This document shows positions 1-9,717 of a stretch of 64,000 nt of DNA, piece by piece. The position numbers and the translations under genes are program-made. Source of the DNA: Colletes latitarsis (lineage: Eukaryota > Arthropoda > Insecta > Hymenoptera > Colletidae); the NCBI RefSeq assembly GCF_051014445.1, contig NC_135141.1, positions 6,944,001 through 7,008,000 on the forward strand. Reading direction: 5' to 3'. The notes beneath the pieces are model-generated. The model was not told the DNA's origin and ran no database searches. It saw only the letters and a program-made list of their open reading frames with translations. How positions within the stretch are numbered: the stretch's first letter is position 1; the number at the start of each line of letters is the position of its first letter.

Positions 1-812
1 ACGTTGTAGAAATGCGTCCATACTCGCGATTCAACCGAGGTCATCACTATATACTCACGGTCATCGATGTGCTAAGCAAGTATGCATGGGCGGTGCCGCT
101 CAAGACTAAAAGTGGTGCTGAGGTGACTAAAGCGTTTGCAAAGATATTTAGAGATCGACATCCGAAAAATTTGCAAACCGATCAAGGAAAAGAATTTTAC
201 AACGTTGATGTGCAGAAACTCATGACAAAGCATGGCATTAATCATTATTCGACGTATTCGGTGATGAAGGCCTCCGTCGTAGAACGTTTCAATCGAACTT
301 TGAAGAACAATATGTGGAAACTGTTTACGCTCAATGGAACCTATAAATGGGTTGACGCACTACCGTGTCTACTTGCAGAGTATAACGCACGAAAACATAG
401 AACCATCAGAATGCATCTTTGCGATGTTACCCCTGTGATCGCCGATAAGCTGCTAACCACAGTATACAACAACATAAAGATTGCTGCTCCAGCGAGATTC
501 AAATTGGGTGAGTTTGTGCGCGTGAGCAAATTTAAAACCATCTTCGATAAAGGCTATACACCGAATTGGACAACGGAGGTGTTTAAGATAGCCAAAGTAC
601 AGGCAACTAATCCCGCGACGTATCTGCTCCTCGATTCCTTTGGAAAACCTGTTGCCGGAGGATTCTATGAACATGAGCTGCAACGCGTCACAGATCCTGA
701 TGTATATCTAGTGGAAAAAGTGTTGCATAGAAAGGGGGATAAGGTGTACGTCAAGTGGTTGGGCTTTGATAAATTACATAATTCTTGGATAAATAAAAAT
801 AATGTATTGTAA
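1..812 (+). CDS. Integrase (DDE, chromodomain) of a Maverick/Polinton-like element, 5' partial
   Basis: The product is a retrovirus-like integrase that would insert the element's DNA into the chromosome. The frame is open from base 1; the first in-frame Met is at 12 but the gene clearly starts upstream. The core fold is recognisable: HHYILTVIDVLSKYAWAVPL, then LQTDQGKEF with the second catalytic Asp, then SVVERFNRTLK with the catalytic Glu 34 residues later (33 between). The first Asp codon probably straddles the window start, since VVEM follows it in this family. The last ~35 residues (VEKVLHRKGDKVYVKWLG...NSWI) form a chromodomain, typical of Maverick/Polinton integrases. It ends tail-to-tail with the polymerase gene, the usual arrangement of convergent modules. 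No stop or frameshift is visible in this part. A Ty3/gypsy integrase is a possible alternative, but the adjacent polB gene argues against it. Confidence 0.8.
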   Translation, partial: VVEMRPYSRFNRGHHYILTVIDVLSKYAWAVPLKTKSGAEVTKAFAKIFRDRHPKNLQTDQGKEFYNVDVQKLMTKHGINHYSTYSVMKASVVERFNRTLKNNMWKLFTLNGTYKWVDALPCLLAEYNARKHRTIRMHLCDVTPVIADKLLTTVYNNIKIAAPARFKLGEFVRVSKFKTIFDKGYTPNWTTEVFKIAKVQATNPATYLLLDSFGKPVAGGFYEHELQRVTDPDVYLVEKVLHRKGDKVYVKWLGFDKLHNSWINKNNVL

Positions 813-984
813 AATAATACATGGTTTAATAAAATACAATGATGCATATACATGAGTGGCCACTTTTAATTTACACATTAATCCAATTATTTATGTGAAT
901 GAGTTAATAAATACAATAACAATTTCTATACATTTGCGAACAATTTTATATTATACAATAAATTCCACTATTTATAATAAATAC

Positions 985-1008
985 AATAATAATAATAATA
1001 ATAATAAT
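985..1008. repeat. (AAT)n microsatellite in the convergent intergenic gap
   Basis: Eight AAT/ATA trinucleotide units sit in the ~200-bp AT-rich gap between the 3' ends of the integrase and polymerase genes. Nothing else recognisable lies in 813-1015. Confidence 0.8.
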
Positions 1009-2999
1009 TTCTATTTTACAACGGTATATTATAATGTCCCCAGGGCAGAGTGTCGGTTGAATCGGGTATGATATATCGCTTATTGTCGTATGGACTTAGA
1101 GCGATTTTGGATTCCGAAATTGTGTACACTTTGTGCAATTTAGACCGTATGCATGATTGTTTGCGAACCATTTCGATCTCTCTGTGCAAACACTGCGCGT
1201 AGTCGTCGAAAGTTATCGTTCTGGCTATGACGTTGGTCTTGACACCTTTCGCCTTTTTTGTATCTTCCTTACCGTCCACGCGAAGTGCATACATTTTCGC
1301 TCTAAGACCTACGAATTCAGTCATTATCGCACCGTTATTTTCATCCTTCATCAGCCCCGGAACCTTCTTATTTACGCGTGGCATATTATATGGATTGTCA
1401 GTAGGATAATCGCTTGTGTCGAATCTATCGATATTGTGCTTCATAGACTCGTAGATATCGTCGCATCGAATGTGATAAATAAGACTGTCAGTGTCGGTGT
1501 ATAGAATTTTACAATTTTGTTCATGTTTAGGAGACATGTACTCGTAGTGAAGTTCATACAAACAAATTTTTGATATGTCCAGAATGCACATGCCCACATA
1601 TATCGGCTTGTTGAATTTCACCTCGAGTTTTCGCAATTCAACAGCTATTAAATTTTCCGAAAAAACACTTCTGCTGTGGAAATTTGGTTTCGCGATCATT
1701 GCCTCCGCGCCATATCGCCCTTCCCAATGTGTCAAAAGTTTTACATCCACACGGTTTCGTACATTTTCTATTGTTTTACCGAAAACTGCATTGTTCATCA
1801 ATTTATACAAATTTTTTTCAAAGTCGTTTGTCGCGCTTGTTCTAAACCGTGTGTTGAGTTCGATGTAATCACGGAGCCAGGGGGATTGAGTGAATTGAAG
1901 CACGCGGTGTATCTTTGTAATACGGAGACCGTGACGCGTGCACTGCTACAGGTTGCGATAATGGATTATGTAACGCTGCTTATCATATACCGTCGCGAGT
2001 AACTTGTCTTGCCTGCTGCCAGGTGGTTTGGTATGCATCGGACAGAACGGTAGATCTGCATGAGCATCGTGCAGACGTTGTGGATATTTCAGATCTACCT
2101 CGAGAATGTATCCCGTGGGCGAATCGACACCGATTGAAGATACGTCAAAATTTACAACATCTTCAACCCATTGAAATTTAGTGTATGGTAGAGGCTGGCA
2201 CATTGCCCATCCATACAAATTGTTCACGTCAAAGTACATCAAGTACGATGACTCTTCCAATGCATCGTAAGATGACATGTACTTGTTATTGGCATGTGTG
2301 TATCTTCCGGAACATTGACTTAAGCCCCCGCGTAAACCGCGTTCGATAAACATGACCATATCGATGTCTGTGAGCAATTCGAATGTAATTTTGGTATGTT
2401 TTAGCATTGCACCCCATGTGAAACCAGGTAGAGTATAATAATGCGCCGAATCTAATCCGTAGCTTTTGATACAACTTTCGCGAACATTTTCAAAAATATC
2501 TGCCAATAACAAGACATCAGTTTTCAAATACAAATCGCTGTATTCGCCCAAGGTTCTAATCTCGAAACGTTGCCAGACTGTCTCAGCGTGTGCGTAATGG
2601 GTCTCTGATACAGTCTCACCCGTTAACGAACTGTAGAATGACTCGCACGGCGGTAAGCATGGATCCTGCAGCTTGTTCGCGCAATCAAGGTATTCATACG
2701 GAAAGACACCCTTTCGCGTCAATAAATTGAAATCTTCAGTGGATAATGTTTCAAATTGGGATCGTAAAATTTTTAATTGATCTGTGCTAAGAAAAGATGC
2801 TAATTTGTCGAGACTGGTATTTAGAAATTTGTATGAATCGATGAATCGTAATTTAATATAATTTCGCGAGTCTGATTCATCCGCATCTTCAACACTTTTT
2901 GTGAAAGAAATATATTTTTCTTTAGTTATATGTAATACATCAATGTGACCTTCGAAAGCGGTAGCTATTTCCTCGATAATGAAATGCGAATCATAGCCG

Positions 3000-3251
3000 T
3001 GTGGCGTCACCTCCCATGCTCGCCACCAGAGGGGTCGCGCTCTCGCAAGCGCTCGACCGACCCCTCAGTTCCTATATATACACCCCTCGAGCGACTTCCC
3101 AATATCCCGTCGTCTAAGGCAGGGCCTGCTAGAAAGCCTTACTGATGAGTCCACTAGCAGGCCCGGACGAAACGCGCCCCCTCCTTTCCTTTTCCGTCCT
3201 CCTACAGAATTCACTCGAGCAGCCCCCCCGTCGCAGCGAAGCTGCGCCACA
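3000..3251 (+). mobile_element. Solo-LTR-like insertion (retrozyme-like) inside polB, with hammerhead ribozyme
   Basis: The 252-bp insert starts TGTGGCG and ends CGCCACA (7-bp terminal inverted repeat, TG...CA ends). It is flanked by a 4-bp duplication GCCG (2996-2999 and 3252-3255), and removing insert plus one duplicate restores the polymerase frame. On the + strand a TATA-like CCTATATATACA lies at 3071-3082, and a hammerhead core begins about 35 nt downstream, near where transcription would start. A GCAGC-GAA-GCTGC hairpin lies just before the 3' end. There is no ORF. This architecture (LTR ends, 4-bp duplication, promoter and hammerhead) is that of plant retrozyme LTRs. It could equally be a solo LTR of an autonomous gypsy-type element or a MITE-like DNA element. 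Confidence 0.7.
3112..3174 (+). ncRNA. Hammerhead ribozyme motif (type III order)
   Basis: All core elements are present in order: a GUC cleavage triplet at 3112-3114; stem I TAAGGC (3115-3120) paired with GCCTTA (3136-3141), 6/6; CUGAUGA at 3142-3148; stem II GTCC (3149-3152) paired with GGAC (3165-3168); GAAA at 3169-3172; then CG, which can pair back with the CG of CGUC. Predicted cleavage is 3' of C3114. Stem III is only about three pairs (A-U, C-G, G-C), so a monomer may be weak. Loops I and II contain perfectly complementary 11-mers (3122-3132 and 3154-3164). Confidence 0.75.
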
Positions 3252-3849
3252 GCCGGATAAATTATGGAAAACTATGGGGATGTAAAACACATTTTTATAA
3301 TTTAAATTGCACTCCGAATGTGCTGGGCCTCTGAACCGTCCTGACAGATGGCAATGATCGCGAACTCGTACATCGCTAGCCTTGAATGGTTCTTCGCAAA
3401 TATAGCAATGTGTTGCATTGCGAAATGTCGTCAACTGTTCAGGAGTTGAATCCAGCGTGGGAACATTACTGGCAAGAATGGGTTTGGCAAAGTTCGCAAA
3501 ATTTTTAAGTTCGTCGACGAACCATGAAACACAATCTGTGTCGCGGCGACATCGATACATCGACAGTGAAGTATCATATGAACAATGCATATAATATGCA
3601 ATGCTGTGTACATTGTGGTGTTGATATATATGTAATTTATTATCACCCGTTTGGTTGTCCAACGTTTTTGTGATGATGCACTCCAGATCTGCATACACCA
3701 CGAAAGGGAGCCGCTCCTTCCTATTATGGTTGCTGAAATTGAGCAGATTGTTGCCTTCGCTGGGCAGCAGAATGGTGCAGTTGTTTAACTGCCCGCAGTC
3801 CAACGAATGCACCTCCAACTTCTCGCCAGATCCGAAGTAGTGCATGCAT

Positions 3850-3944
3850 CTGTAAACCCCCACAAAAAAATTTTATTTTAATTTCACATATATTTCAACA
3901 TTTTTTTTTTTTTTTTTTAACATTTCATAAGTTTTTATACATAC
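3850..3944 (-). other. Spliceosomal intron in the polB gene
   Basis: On the minus strand the donor CG|GTATGT is at 3945/3944 and the acceptor TTTACAG|ATGC at 3850/3849. Removing 95 nt (not a multiple of 3) joins the two long reading frames and completes a Cys-x2-Cys...His-x4-Cys finger whose two cysteine pairs lie on either side of the junction. The intron carries an A-rich run of about 18 nt on the coding strand. Confidence 0.8.
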
Positions 3945-5077
3945 CGATCGCAGATGAATTTCTTGGCTTTGTGCCTGCTCAGCTGCATGCCCACCAGCCT
4001 GGACAAGTCCTTAATACATGCAAAGTGCCCTACATCACCGTGCTCTTGATTCGGCGTGTAGAGCAAGTTTACATGCCTATCCCTCTTCTGACTGGTGAGG
4101 TGCAGCGGGAAGACTGTTGGTCCCTTCTTCATCTTCTCCTCGAAGCTGTAGACGTTGATGAGGATGTCGTTCAGCCGTTCAAACTTCCCGATATGCTCCA
4201 GAGACATTGGAAACTCAATGTCCTGAACATTTAGCACAGATGCATAGTCGGGGTATGAACTAAGGCGTTCGGGATATTTTTTAGCTGGATGGAGAGCAGC
4301 GACCACTGCCCACGCGAAACAGGCGTTGTCCTGGGATTGTACGCTAATCGTTGCCTTCTTCAGCGACAATTCTTGCGGCAACTTAATGTGGCAACCCGCG
4401 CGCAGCGGATTGTACGTATTGACATTCACGGTCAGATTCATGATTCTCGTCAATGCCCATCCGCTGTCGCGTTCCTGGAACTCTTCCAGCGATGGTAGGG
4501 TGGGTTCGACGACGCATCGCTGGTACCACTCTTGCAGATCCGATGTGTGGAAGAGTTCACAGTTTCGGGTGTCGATGCTTTTACAAGCATGCTTGTCACC
4601 TGCCACAAATTCGCTGTTGAACACTACGTTCACTTTAAGGTTTCGATGTTTCCTTAAAGTGTTCCGAACATGCTCCAGCACAATGGTTGTTGCATCTTCG
4701 AGGAAGTTGTACGGCTCGATATAGTTTGAATTTAGCACGACACCAGTTAATACGCGGCTATCGAACGCAGTGTCTATTTCGCGCGACAAAAGTCTTGTGC
4801 TCGAATGTCCAGCGCCTTCGCGCACGAAACGTCCACGCAGTAAATATTTCAATCCTTTGAGCTGTGCGATTTGTGCAACCAATGATTGCCGAACACCAAT
4901 CAATAATCGAGGTCGTTTCACTCGGCTATGTTCTTCCAAAGATTTGATGCACTCGTTACACCGTTCTTCCCACGCGAGGTATTCTTCCTCTGAAATTGGC
5001 GGGTTACTTGCGCGAATTCTCCCATGATTGTAAATGGAATGTATATGTAGCGTCTTTTTCCACACAACACGTTGCAA

Positions 5078-5519
5078 CGATTTGTGACTTTTTGCAGTTT
5101 AGAACGCTTTTTTATACGTTCAATGCAATTTTTGTTGACACAGCATAATTCTTTCTATGATTTACACGTGCCTACAACGTTTCCAAAAGTATTGTATTAC
5201 ATTTGCATCGCAAAAAAAAAAATGATGACATCTCAAACACGTCGAGACTTTGATCCTTGAGTGTGCCAACTCCAAATCATTCGATGCACTTTTTTTCAAC
5301 ACAGCATAATTTTATGACTCATGCATATGAAGTTTCTCAAAAAGTATTATATTGTATTCACATTTCAAAGAACATAAATGAGGAATAAGAGGAGGGGTAG
5401 ATGATTGAGGTGGTACTATGCACCTCTATTTAAACCAGCCCCTCGCACGTTATTACATTAATCGCTCTGCAGCCTCTCAGTGACTTTCGATACACACACA
5501 CACACAGTGCTTCGAAAAA
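5078..5519. promoter_or_regulatory. Divergent intergenic region with TATA boxes and repeated motifs
   Basis: No gene is seen here. Minus-strand TATAAAA (5109-5115) suits transcription of polB; plus-strand CTATTTAAACC (5426-5436) suits the downstream gene at 5520, and a CA microsatellite lies at 5494-5506. A motif ACAGCATAATTCTTTCTATGA (5140-5160) recurs, partly degenerate, at 5301 and almost exactly at 6668-6688. A neighbouring ACGTTTCCAAA-GTATTG motif (about 5177) recurs near 6443. Confidence 0.45.
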
Positions 5520-6294
5520 ATGTGCAGTACCGGTGTTGCGAATTATTACGTTCCGATCATGCAAGATGATGAATCGCCACGCAGGAAGAACGCATCTAAC
5601 ATGTAAGATTTCATTTTTTCATACCTTATCATCATTATTTATTAGTGTTTTTCTGATAAACGGTAATTTTCATGATCGGACTCTTAGATCGCGTCAACCA
5701 TCACGTATCATGGTTAGAAGATATGCGCTAACGCCTGGATCGTATAAATATCTGGAAATTGGAATCAGCATGCAATCTATTCCACTGGAGGAAATTGTTC
5801 TTGGCGACAATCGTGGGAATCAATTGTTGTTGCATCTTCCAACATGGAAAACGCTAATGGAAAAACGTGCAGACATCGAAAAGCGTGCAGACGTTGAAAA
5901 AAATGCACAATTTTATGGATCGACACCGCTATGGATTGGTGAATTGGTGGTAGATTTTTGTATAATGTATAATTCGCGAATTATGAAGATGTCGCTACAT
6001 AATAAGTTTTTACATTTCAAATTAGAAACTATGAGGTTTTTATTTAATCTTGAGCATTGTGTCGACCACATGTATTCGCAGCTTTTCGAAAATACGCATC
6101 TTGTCCATAGGAAATTTTCAAATTTTGTCACCGTGTTACAACGGCATGATGTCGTTGGTGAAACTGTAGATCCGTATCACATCGCTAAAATTATACGCGA
6201 CAGCGAATATTTCGATGATGAATCGTTTGTTGATTGCGAACTGTTGGCATGTGCCATGAACGATATTGTCGACGCTGCTCGCAGCAAATGTTAA
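5520..6294 (+). CDS. Unrecognised two-exon gene of the Maverick-like element
   Basis: I do not recognise this protein. The best model starts at ATG 5520 (after the TATA at 5426), runs to 5602, splices out 5603-5687 (GTAAGA...CTCTTAG, 85 nt) and continues in frame 5688-6294, about 229 residues. The unspliced alternative starts at 5533 (253 aa) and carries a hydrophobic stretch made of intron sequence, which I think is artefactual. The product is soluble-looking, with a short repeated segment EKRADIEKRADVEK mid-protein, several aromatic and Met-rich helices, and an acidic C-terminal third. There is no signal peptide in the spliced form and no known catalytic motif. Its position, divergent from polB and inside the element, suggests an element-encoded accessory or structural gene. 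No lesions are seen. Confidence 0.55.
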
Positions 6295-6909
6295 ATTGTA
6301 CGGCGCGCTCATATATTATTATATTTACATTATATTTAATTTTTTTTGGTTTTATTTGTAACAATATATATTTCTTAAAACATATATTCTTTTCTTCATT
6401 TTTATTTACCCATCCTATCCTCCTCACATAATTTTAAGATTTGACGTTTCCAAAGTATTGCATTTCGTTCGTGCATTCTTCGCGTCGTCAAATAACACTA
6501 TCCCGCACGACTGCTCCAGAGGAGTCAAATTACGCGTAATCGCGCGATACGCTGCGATGTTAAATCGGAACACTTGAAAAAACTGACATATATATAAGTA
6601 AGAGTCCTGTTATTTCTCCATTTACTTACCCATCTTCCTCTTTCTCTCCTCATCAATTTCTATCGATACAGCATAATTCTTTCTATGATTCTCGACTGCA
6701 ACGCTATATTCTTCTATGTAACAATATATAAGTAGGAATCGTATTATTTCTCCATTTACTTACCCATCTTCCTTATCTTTATTTCATCGAACATTACTTT
6801 TCAAATATATTATGTACAGAAATTATAAATTGATTCATGATTTCCCAGACCTAACCGGTGTTAACCTCTAAATTATTGACCGAAACCAGGTTGATTCTCG
6901 ACAAAACGC
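6295..6909. repeat. Non-coding AT-rich flank with a duplicated ~50-bp module
   Basis: There is no ORF of interest. Segments 6590-6640 and 6724-6774 are near-identical (ATATAAGTA...TATTTCTCCATTTACTTACCC), and a shorter relative lies at about 6395-6420. A copy of the 5140 motif lies at 6668-6690. This is probably the terminal regulatory region of the Maverick-like element; I could not identify its terminal inverted repeat. Confidence 0.5.
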
Positions 6910-7020
6910 AATTACCAACCTTTAATACCAATTACCGATCGTTGATACTAATTACCAAACATAGATACTAATTACCGACTGTAGATACTAATTACCCACC
7001 GTCGGTAATAATTATCGACC
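6910..7020 (+). repeat. 20-bp tandem repeat, about 5.5 copies
   Basis: The unit is AATTACCNACNNTNGATACT. Starts are at 6910, 6930, 6950, 6970, 6990 and 7010 with a constant 20-bp period and internal drift. Confidence 0.8.
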
Positions 7021-7172
7021 TCCCACCCTGACTCCCTTCCCCCTCCCCCCCCCCCCCCCAACACCGACGGGCCCACCACGGACCCCCCCCCACTCCGACA
7101 TGCAGGCCCCCTCCCGCAACCCCCCGCACCCCCTTCATTACTCCATGGGTTAGAATCCCCCTACACTTCCTA
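7021..7172. other. C-rich tract bordering the satellite
   Basis: The tract contains runs of up to about 17 C (7048-7064) and several C5-C9 runs to 7132, giving G-quadruplex potential on the minus strand. No gene. It separates the 20-bp repeat from the 19-bp satellite. Confidence 0.6.
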
Positions 7173-8562
7173 CTTACAAAGCAAGCTGTAAGCTAGTAAG
7201 CAACCCATAAGCTTGTAAGCAAGCAGCAGGCTAGTCAGATAGCAATTAGCTAGTAAGAAAGCAGGAACGTAGTAAGAAAGCAGTTAGGTAGTAAGCAAAC
7301 AGTATGCTACTAAGCAAGCAGTAAGCTAGAGAGCAAGTAGTAAGATAGAAGGCAAGCAACAAGCTAGTAAGCAAGCAGTAAGCCAGTAAGCAAGCAGTTA
7401 GCTAGAAAGCAAGCAGCAAGCTAGTAAGCAAGCAATATTCTAGAAAGCAAGCAGCAAGCTAGCAAACGAGGAGGAAGCTAGCAGTAAGCTGGCATGAAAG
7501 GAATTAGCTTGTAAGCAAGCAGTGACATAATAAGCGCGCAGGAAGCTATTAAGGAAGCAATATGCTAGTAAGCAAGCAGTAAGATAGTAAGAAAGCAGTT
7601 AGCTAGTAGGAAAGCAGTAAGAAGGTATGCAAGTTGTGAGCCAGTAAGCGGGCAGTAACATTCAAAGTAAGCAGTGGGCTAGTATGCGAGCAGGGAGCTA
7701 GTAAGCAACATGTAATCTAGTAAGGACGCAGTATGATAGTAAGCAAGCAGTAAGCTTGTATGCAAGCTGCAAGCTAGCAAGCAAGCAGTAAGCTAACAAG
7801 CAAGCAGTACGCTAGTAAGCAAGTTGTAAGCTACTAAGCGAGCAGGAAGCTAGTGAGCAAGCAGTAACCTTGCGAGCAAGCAGTAAACTAGTAAGCAAGC
7901 AGTATGCTAGTAAGTACGCAGTAATCTAGTAAGCAAGCAGTAACCTTGCGAGCAAGCAGTAAGCTAGTAAGCAAACATTGAGCTCGTAAGCAAGCAGGAA
8001 GCTAGTAAAGATGCAGTAAGCTAGAAAGCAAGCAGACGGCTAGAGAGCAAGCAGTAAGCGACTAAGCTAGCGGTAAGCTAGTATGCAAGCAGTATGCTAG
8101 TAAGCAAGCAGAGTGCTAGTAAGCAAGCAGTAAGCTTGTAAGCAACAAGTAAGCTAGTAAGGAAGCAGTAAGATTGTAAGCAACCAGTAAGCTAGTAAGC
8201 AAGCAGTAAGATAGTAAGGAAGCATTCGCCTAGTAAGGGAACTGTAAGTCAGTATGATAGCAGTAATTCAGGAAAAAAGTAGAAATGTAGTAGCAACACA
8301 GTTATGTAGAAAGCAAGCAGAAAGCTTGTAAGCAAGCAGTAAGGTAGCAAGCAAGTAGTAAGCTTGTAAGCAAGCAGCAGGCTAGTCAGAAAGCAGTTAT
8401 CTAGTAAGAAAGCAGTATGCTAGTGTGCAAGCAGTATGCAAGAAAGCAAGCAGCAAGCTAGTACGGAAGCAGTAAGCGAGACAGCTAGCTGTATGCTGGT
8501 AAGCAAGCAGTAATCTAGTAGGCAAGCTGTGAGCTAGTGAGTAAGCAGCAGGCTTGTAAGCA
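7173..8562 (+). repeat. 19-bp satellite, block 1
   Basis: This is a degenerate tandem array of AGTAAGCTAGTAAGCAAGC (period 19, with 8-bp sub-repeats AGTAAGCT/AGTAAGCA and many indels). It has no gene content; minus-strand Leu-rich ORFs here are by-products of the repeat. It ends at the GGCTTGTAAGCA target duplicate of the LINE at 8563. Confidence 0.9.
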
Positions 8563-9717
8563 CAGTGGGGTAGGGCCAAGCGCCACGCCGAGGAGGGGGC
8601 GCAACGCGTCATCGACCGGATCAGGGGGATGGGGATGACGGTGGCGGTCCATAAGACCGAGGTGATAGCGTTCCATTCACCTCGGCAGGATCCGCCACCC
8701 CCTCTGATCCGGGTGGGTGGGGCTGATATCGAGGTGACGCCCCGGATGAGGTATCTGGGGCTGATCCTCGATAGCCACTGGCGCATCGAGGAGCATTTCC
8801 GTTGCCTGGTTCCCCGGTTGAAGAGGATGGTCTCGGCTTTAGGCCGGATCCTCCCCAACCTGGGGGGCCCGGCGGGACGAGTTCGCCGCCTCTATGTGGC
8901 AATGGTTCAGTCGGTGGCCCTATACGGGGTCCCCGTTTGGGCGGACGACCTGGCGGCCTCCCGGCGCAGCATGACGATGCTGCGTCGGGTGCAGAGGCGG
9001 ATGGCGTTGAGGGTCGTCCGCGGCTACCGGACCGTGTCGCATGAGGCGGCGTCGGTTCTTGCGGGGATGCCGCCCATGGATCTCCTCGCGCGGTCGCACA
9101 CGATGATGTATCGTCATCGTGTCGACCGTCGCGCGGGAGTGGGGGCGGTCCCGGGAGAGCAGGAACCTGCTTGGGGCGATTTGAAGCGCCAGGCCCGGCA
9201 GTTCGTGGTGCTCGCGTGGCAGGAGCGGTTGGCCCTGCCAACCGCGGGGCACCGGACAGTCGGGGATGTTCGGCCACTCACTCCGGAGTGGCTGGACAGA
9301 GGCCATGGAAGCCTCACTTACCGGATGGCACAGGTATTTTCCGGGCATGGTAGCTTCGAAAGATACCTGTGCCGGATAGGGAAGGAGCCGACGGCACGTT
9401 GCTGCCATTGTGACGCCGAGCAGGACACGGCTGATCATATCCTCCAGGTATGCCCAGCGTGGGAGGGGGAGCGCCGTGTCCTGGTCGGCGTCATAAGGCG
9501 GGAAGTCTCGCTGCCGGGTGTGGTGCGCGCCATGCTCGGCAGCGAGAGGAAGTGGAGGGTCGTGGCCTCCTTCTGCGAGACCGTAATGCTGCAGAAGGAG
9601 GCCGCGGGAAGGGAGCGCGAGCTTCAGCGGCGCGCTGAGGCTTGCGCTCGTATGGTGGCGCGAGTGCGTCGCCCAGGCGCCAGGCGTCGCGGGCGGCAGC
9701 CTTTGCGCGGCGGATGA
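8563..9717 (+). CDS. ORF2 C-terminal fragment of LINE family A (post-RT region, CCHC finger)
   Basis: The frame is open from the truncation point to the stop at 9715-9717. It covers the region after the RT palm (EVIAFHSPRQ, GLILDSHWR, thumb-like ALYGVPVWADDLAASRR) and ends with the R1-type zinc finger CCHCDAEQDTADHILQVC (C-x2-C-x8-H-x4-C) and an Arg-rich tail. There are no internal stops, but without endonuclease and RT catalytic motifs it is non-autonomous. It begins with residues that lie just downstream of the YADD box in the longer copies. Confidence 0.85.
   Translation, partial: QWGRAKRHAEEGAQRVIDRIRGMGMTVAVHKTEVIAFHSPRQDPPPPLIRVGGADIEVTPRMRYLGLILDSHWRIEEHFRCLVPRLKRMVSALGRILPNLGGPAGRVRRLYVAMVQSVALYGVPVWADDLAASRRSMTMLRRVQRRMALRVVRGYRTVSHEAASVLAGMPPMDLLARSHTMMYRHRVDRRAGVGAVPGEQEPAWGDLKRQARQFVVLAWQERLALPTAGHRTVGDVRPLTPEWLDRGHGSLTYRMAQVFSGHGSFERYLCRIGKEPTARCCHCDAEQDTADHILQVCPAWEGERRVLVGVIRREVSLPGVVRAMLGSERKWRVVASFCETVMLQKEAAGRERELQRRAEACARMVARVRRPGARRRGRQPLRGG

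Larger units (their letters stand above)
1016..5077 (-). pseudogene. polB: Protein-primed-type DNA polymerase B (DNA_pol_B_2) of a Maverick/Polinton-like element, interrupted
   Basis: This is the replicative polymerase of a large self-synthesising DNA element. Reading leftwards: an N-terminal region (5077-3945) with an uncharacterised Cys/His-containing segment; a 95-nt intron; a C2HC finger built across the splice; an exonuclease motif VVYADLECII near 3725; a DHCH/C zinc motif near 3340; motif A-like FDVNNLYGWAM near 2230; motif B-like NNAVFGKTIEN near 1780; and motif C YTDTDSL near 1490. It has two lesions. A 252-bp insertion plus 4-bp duplication (3000-3255) falls between codons for conserved Gly and Tyr, and an in-frame TAG lies at 1946-1948. 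Otherwise the frame is open to the stop at 1016, so inactivation looks recent. The N-terminal frame has no ATG (TTG at 5075-5077, TAA at 5099-5101), so either an upstream exon or the start codon is missing. An adintovirus-type origin is equally possible. Confidence 0.85.

Noticed and set aside
5533..6294. Unspliced 253-codon form with an N-terminal membrane segment
   Set aside because: The hydrophobic stretch is translated from a GTAAG...TTAG intron; the spliced frame starts at a better-placed ATG after a TATA box.
7173..8562. CRISPR-like array
   Set aside because: Short direct repeats without unique spacers of constant length, in a eukaryotic sequence.
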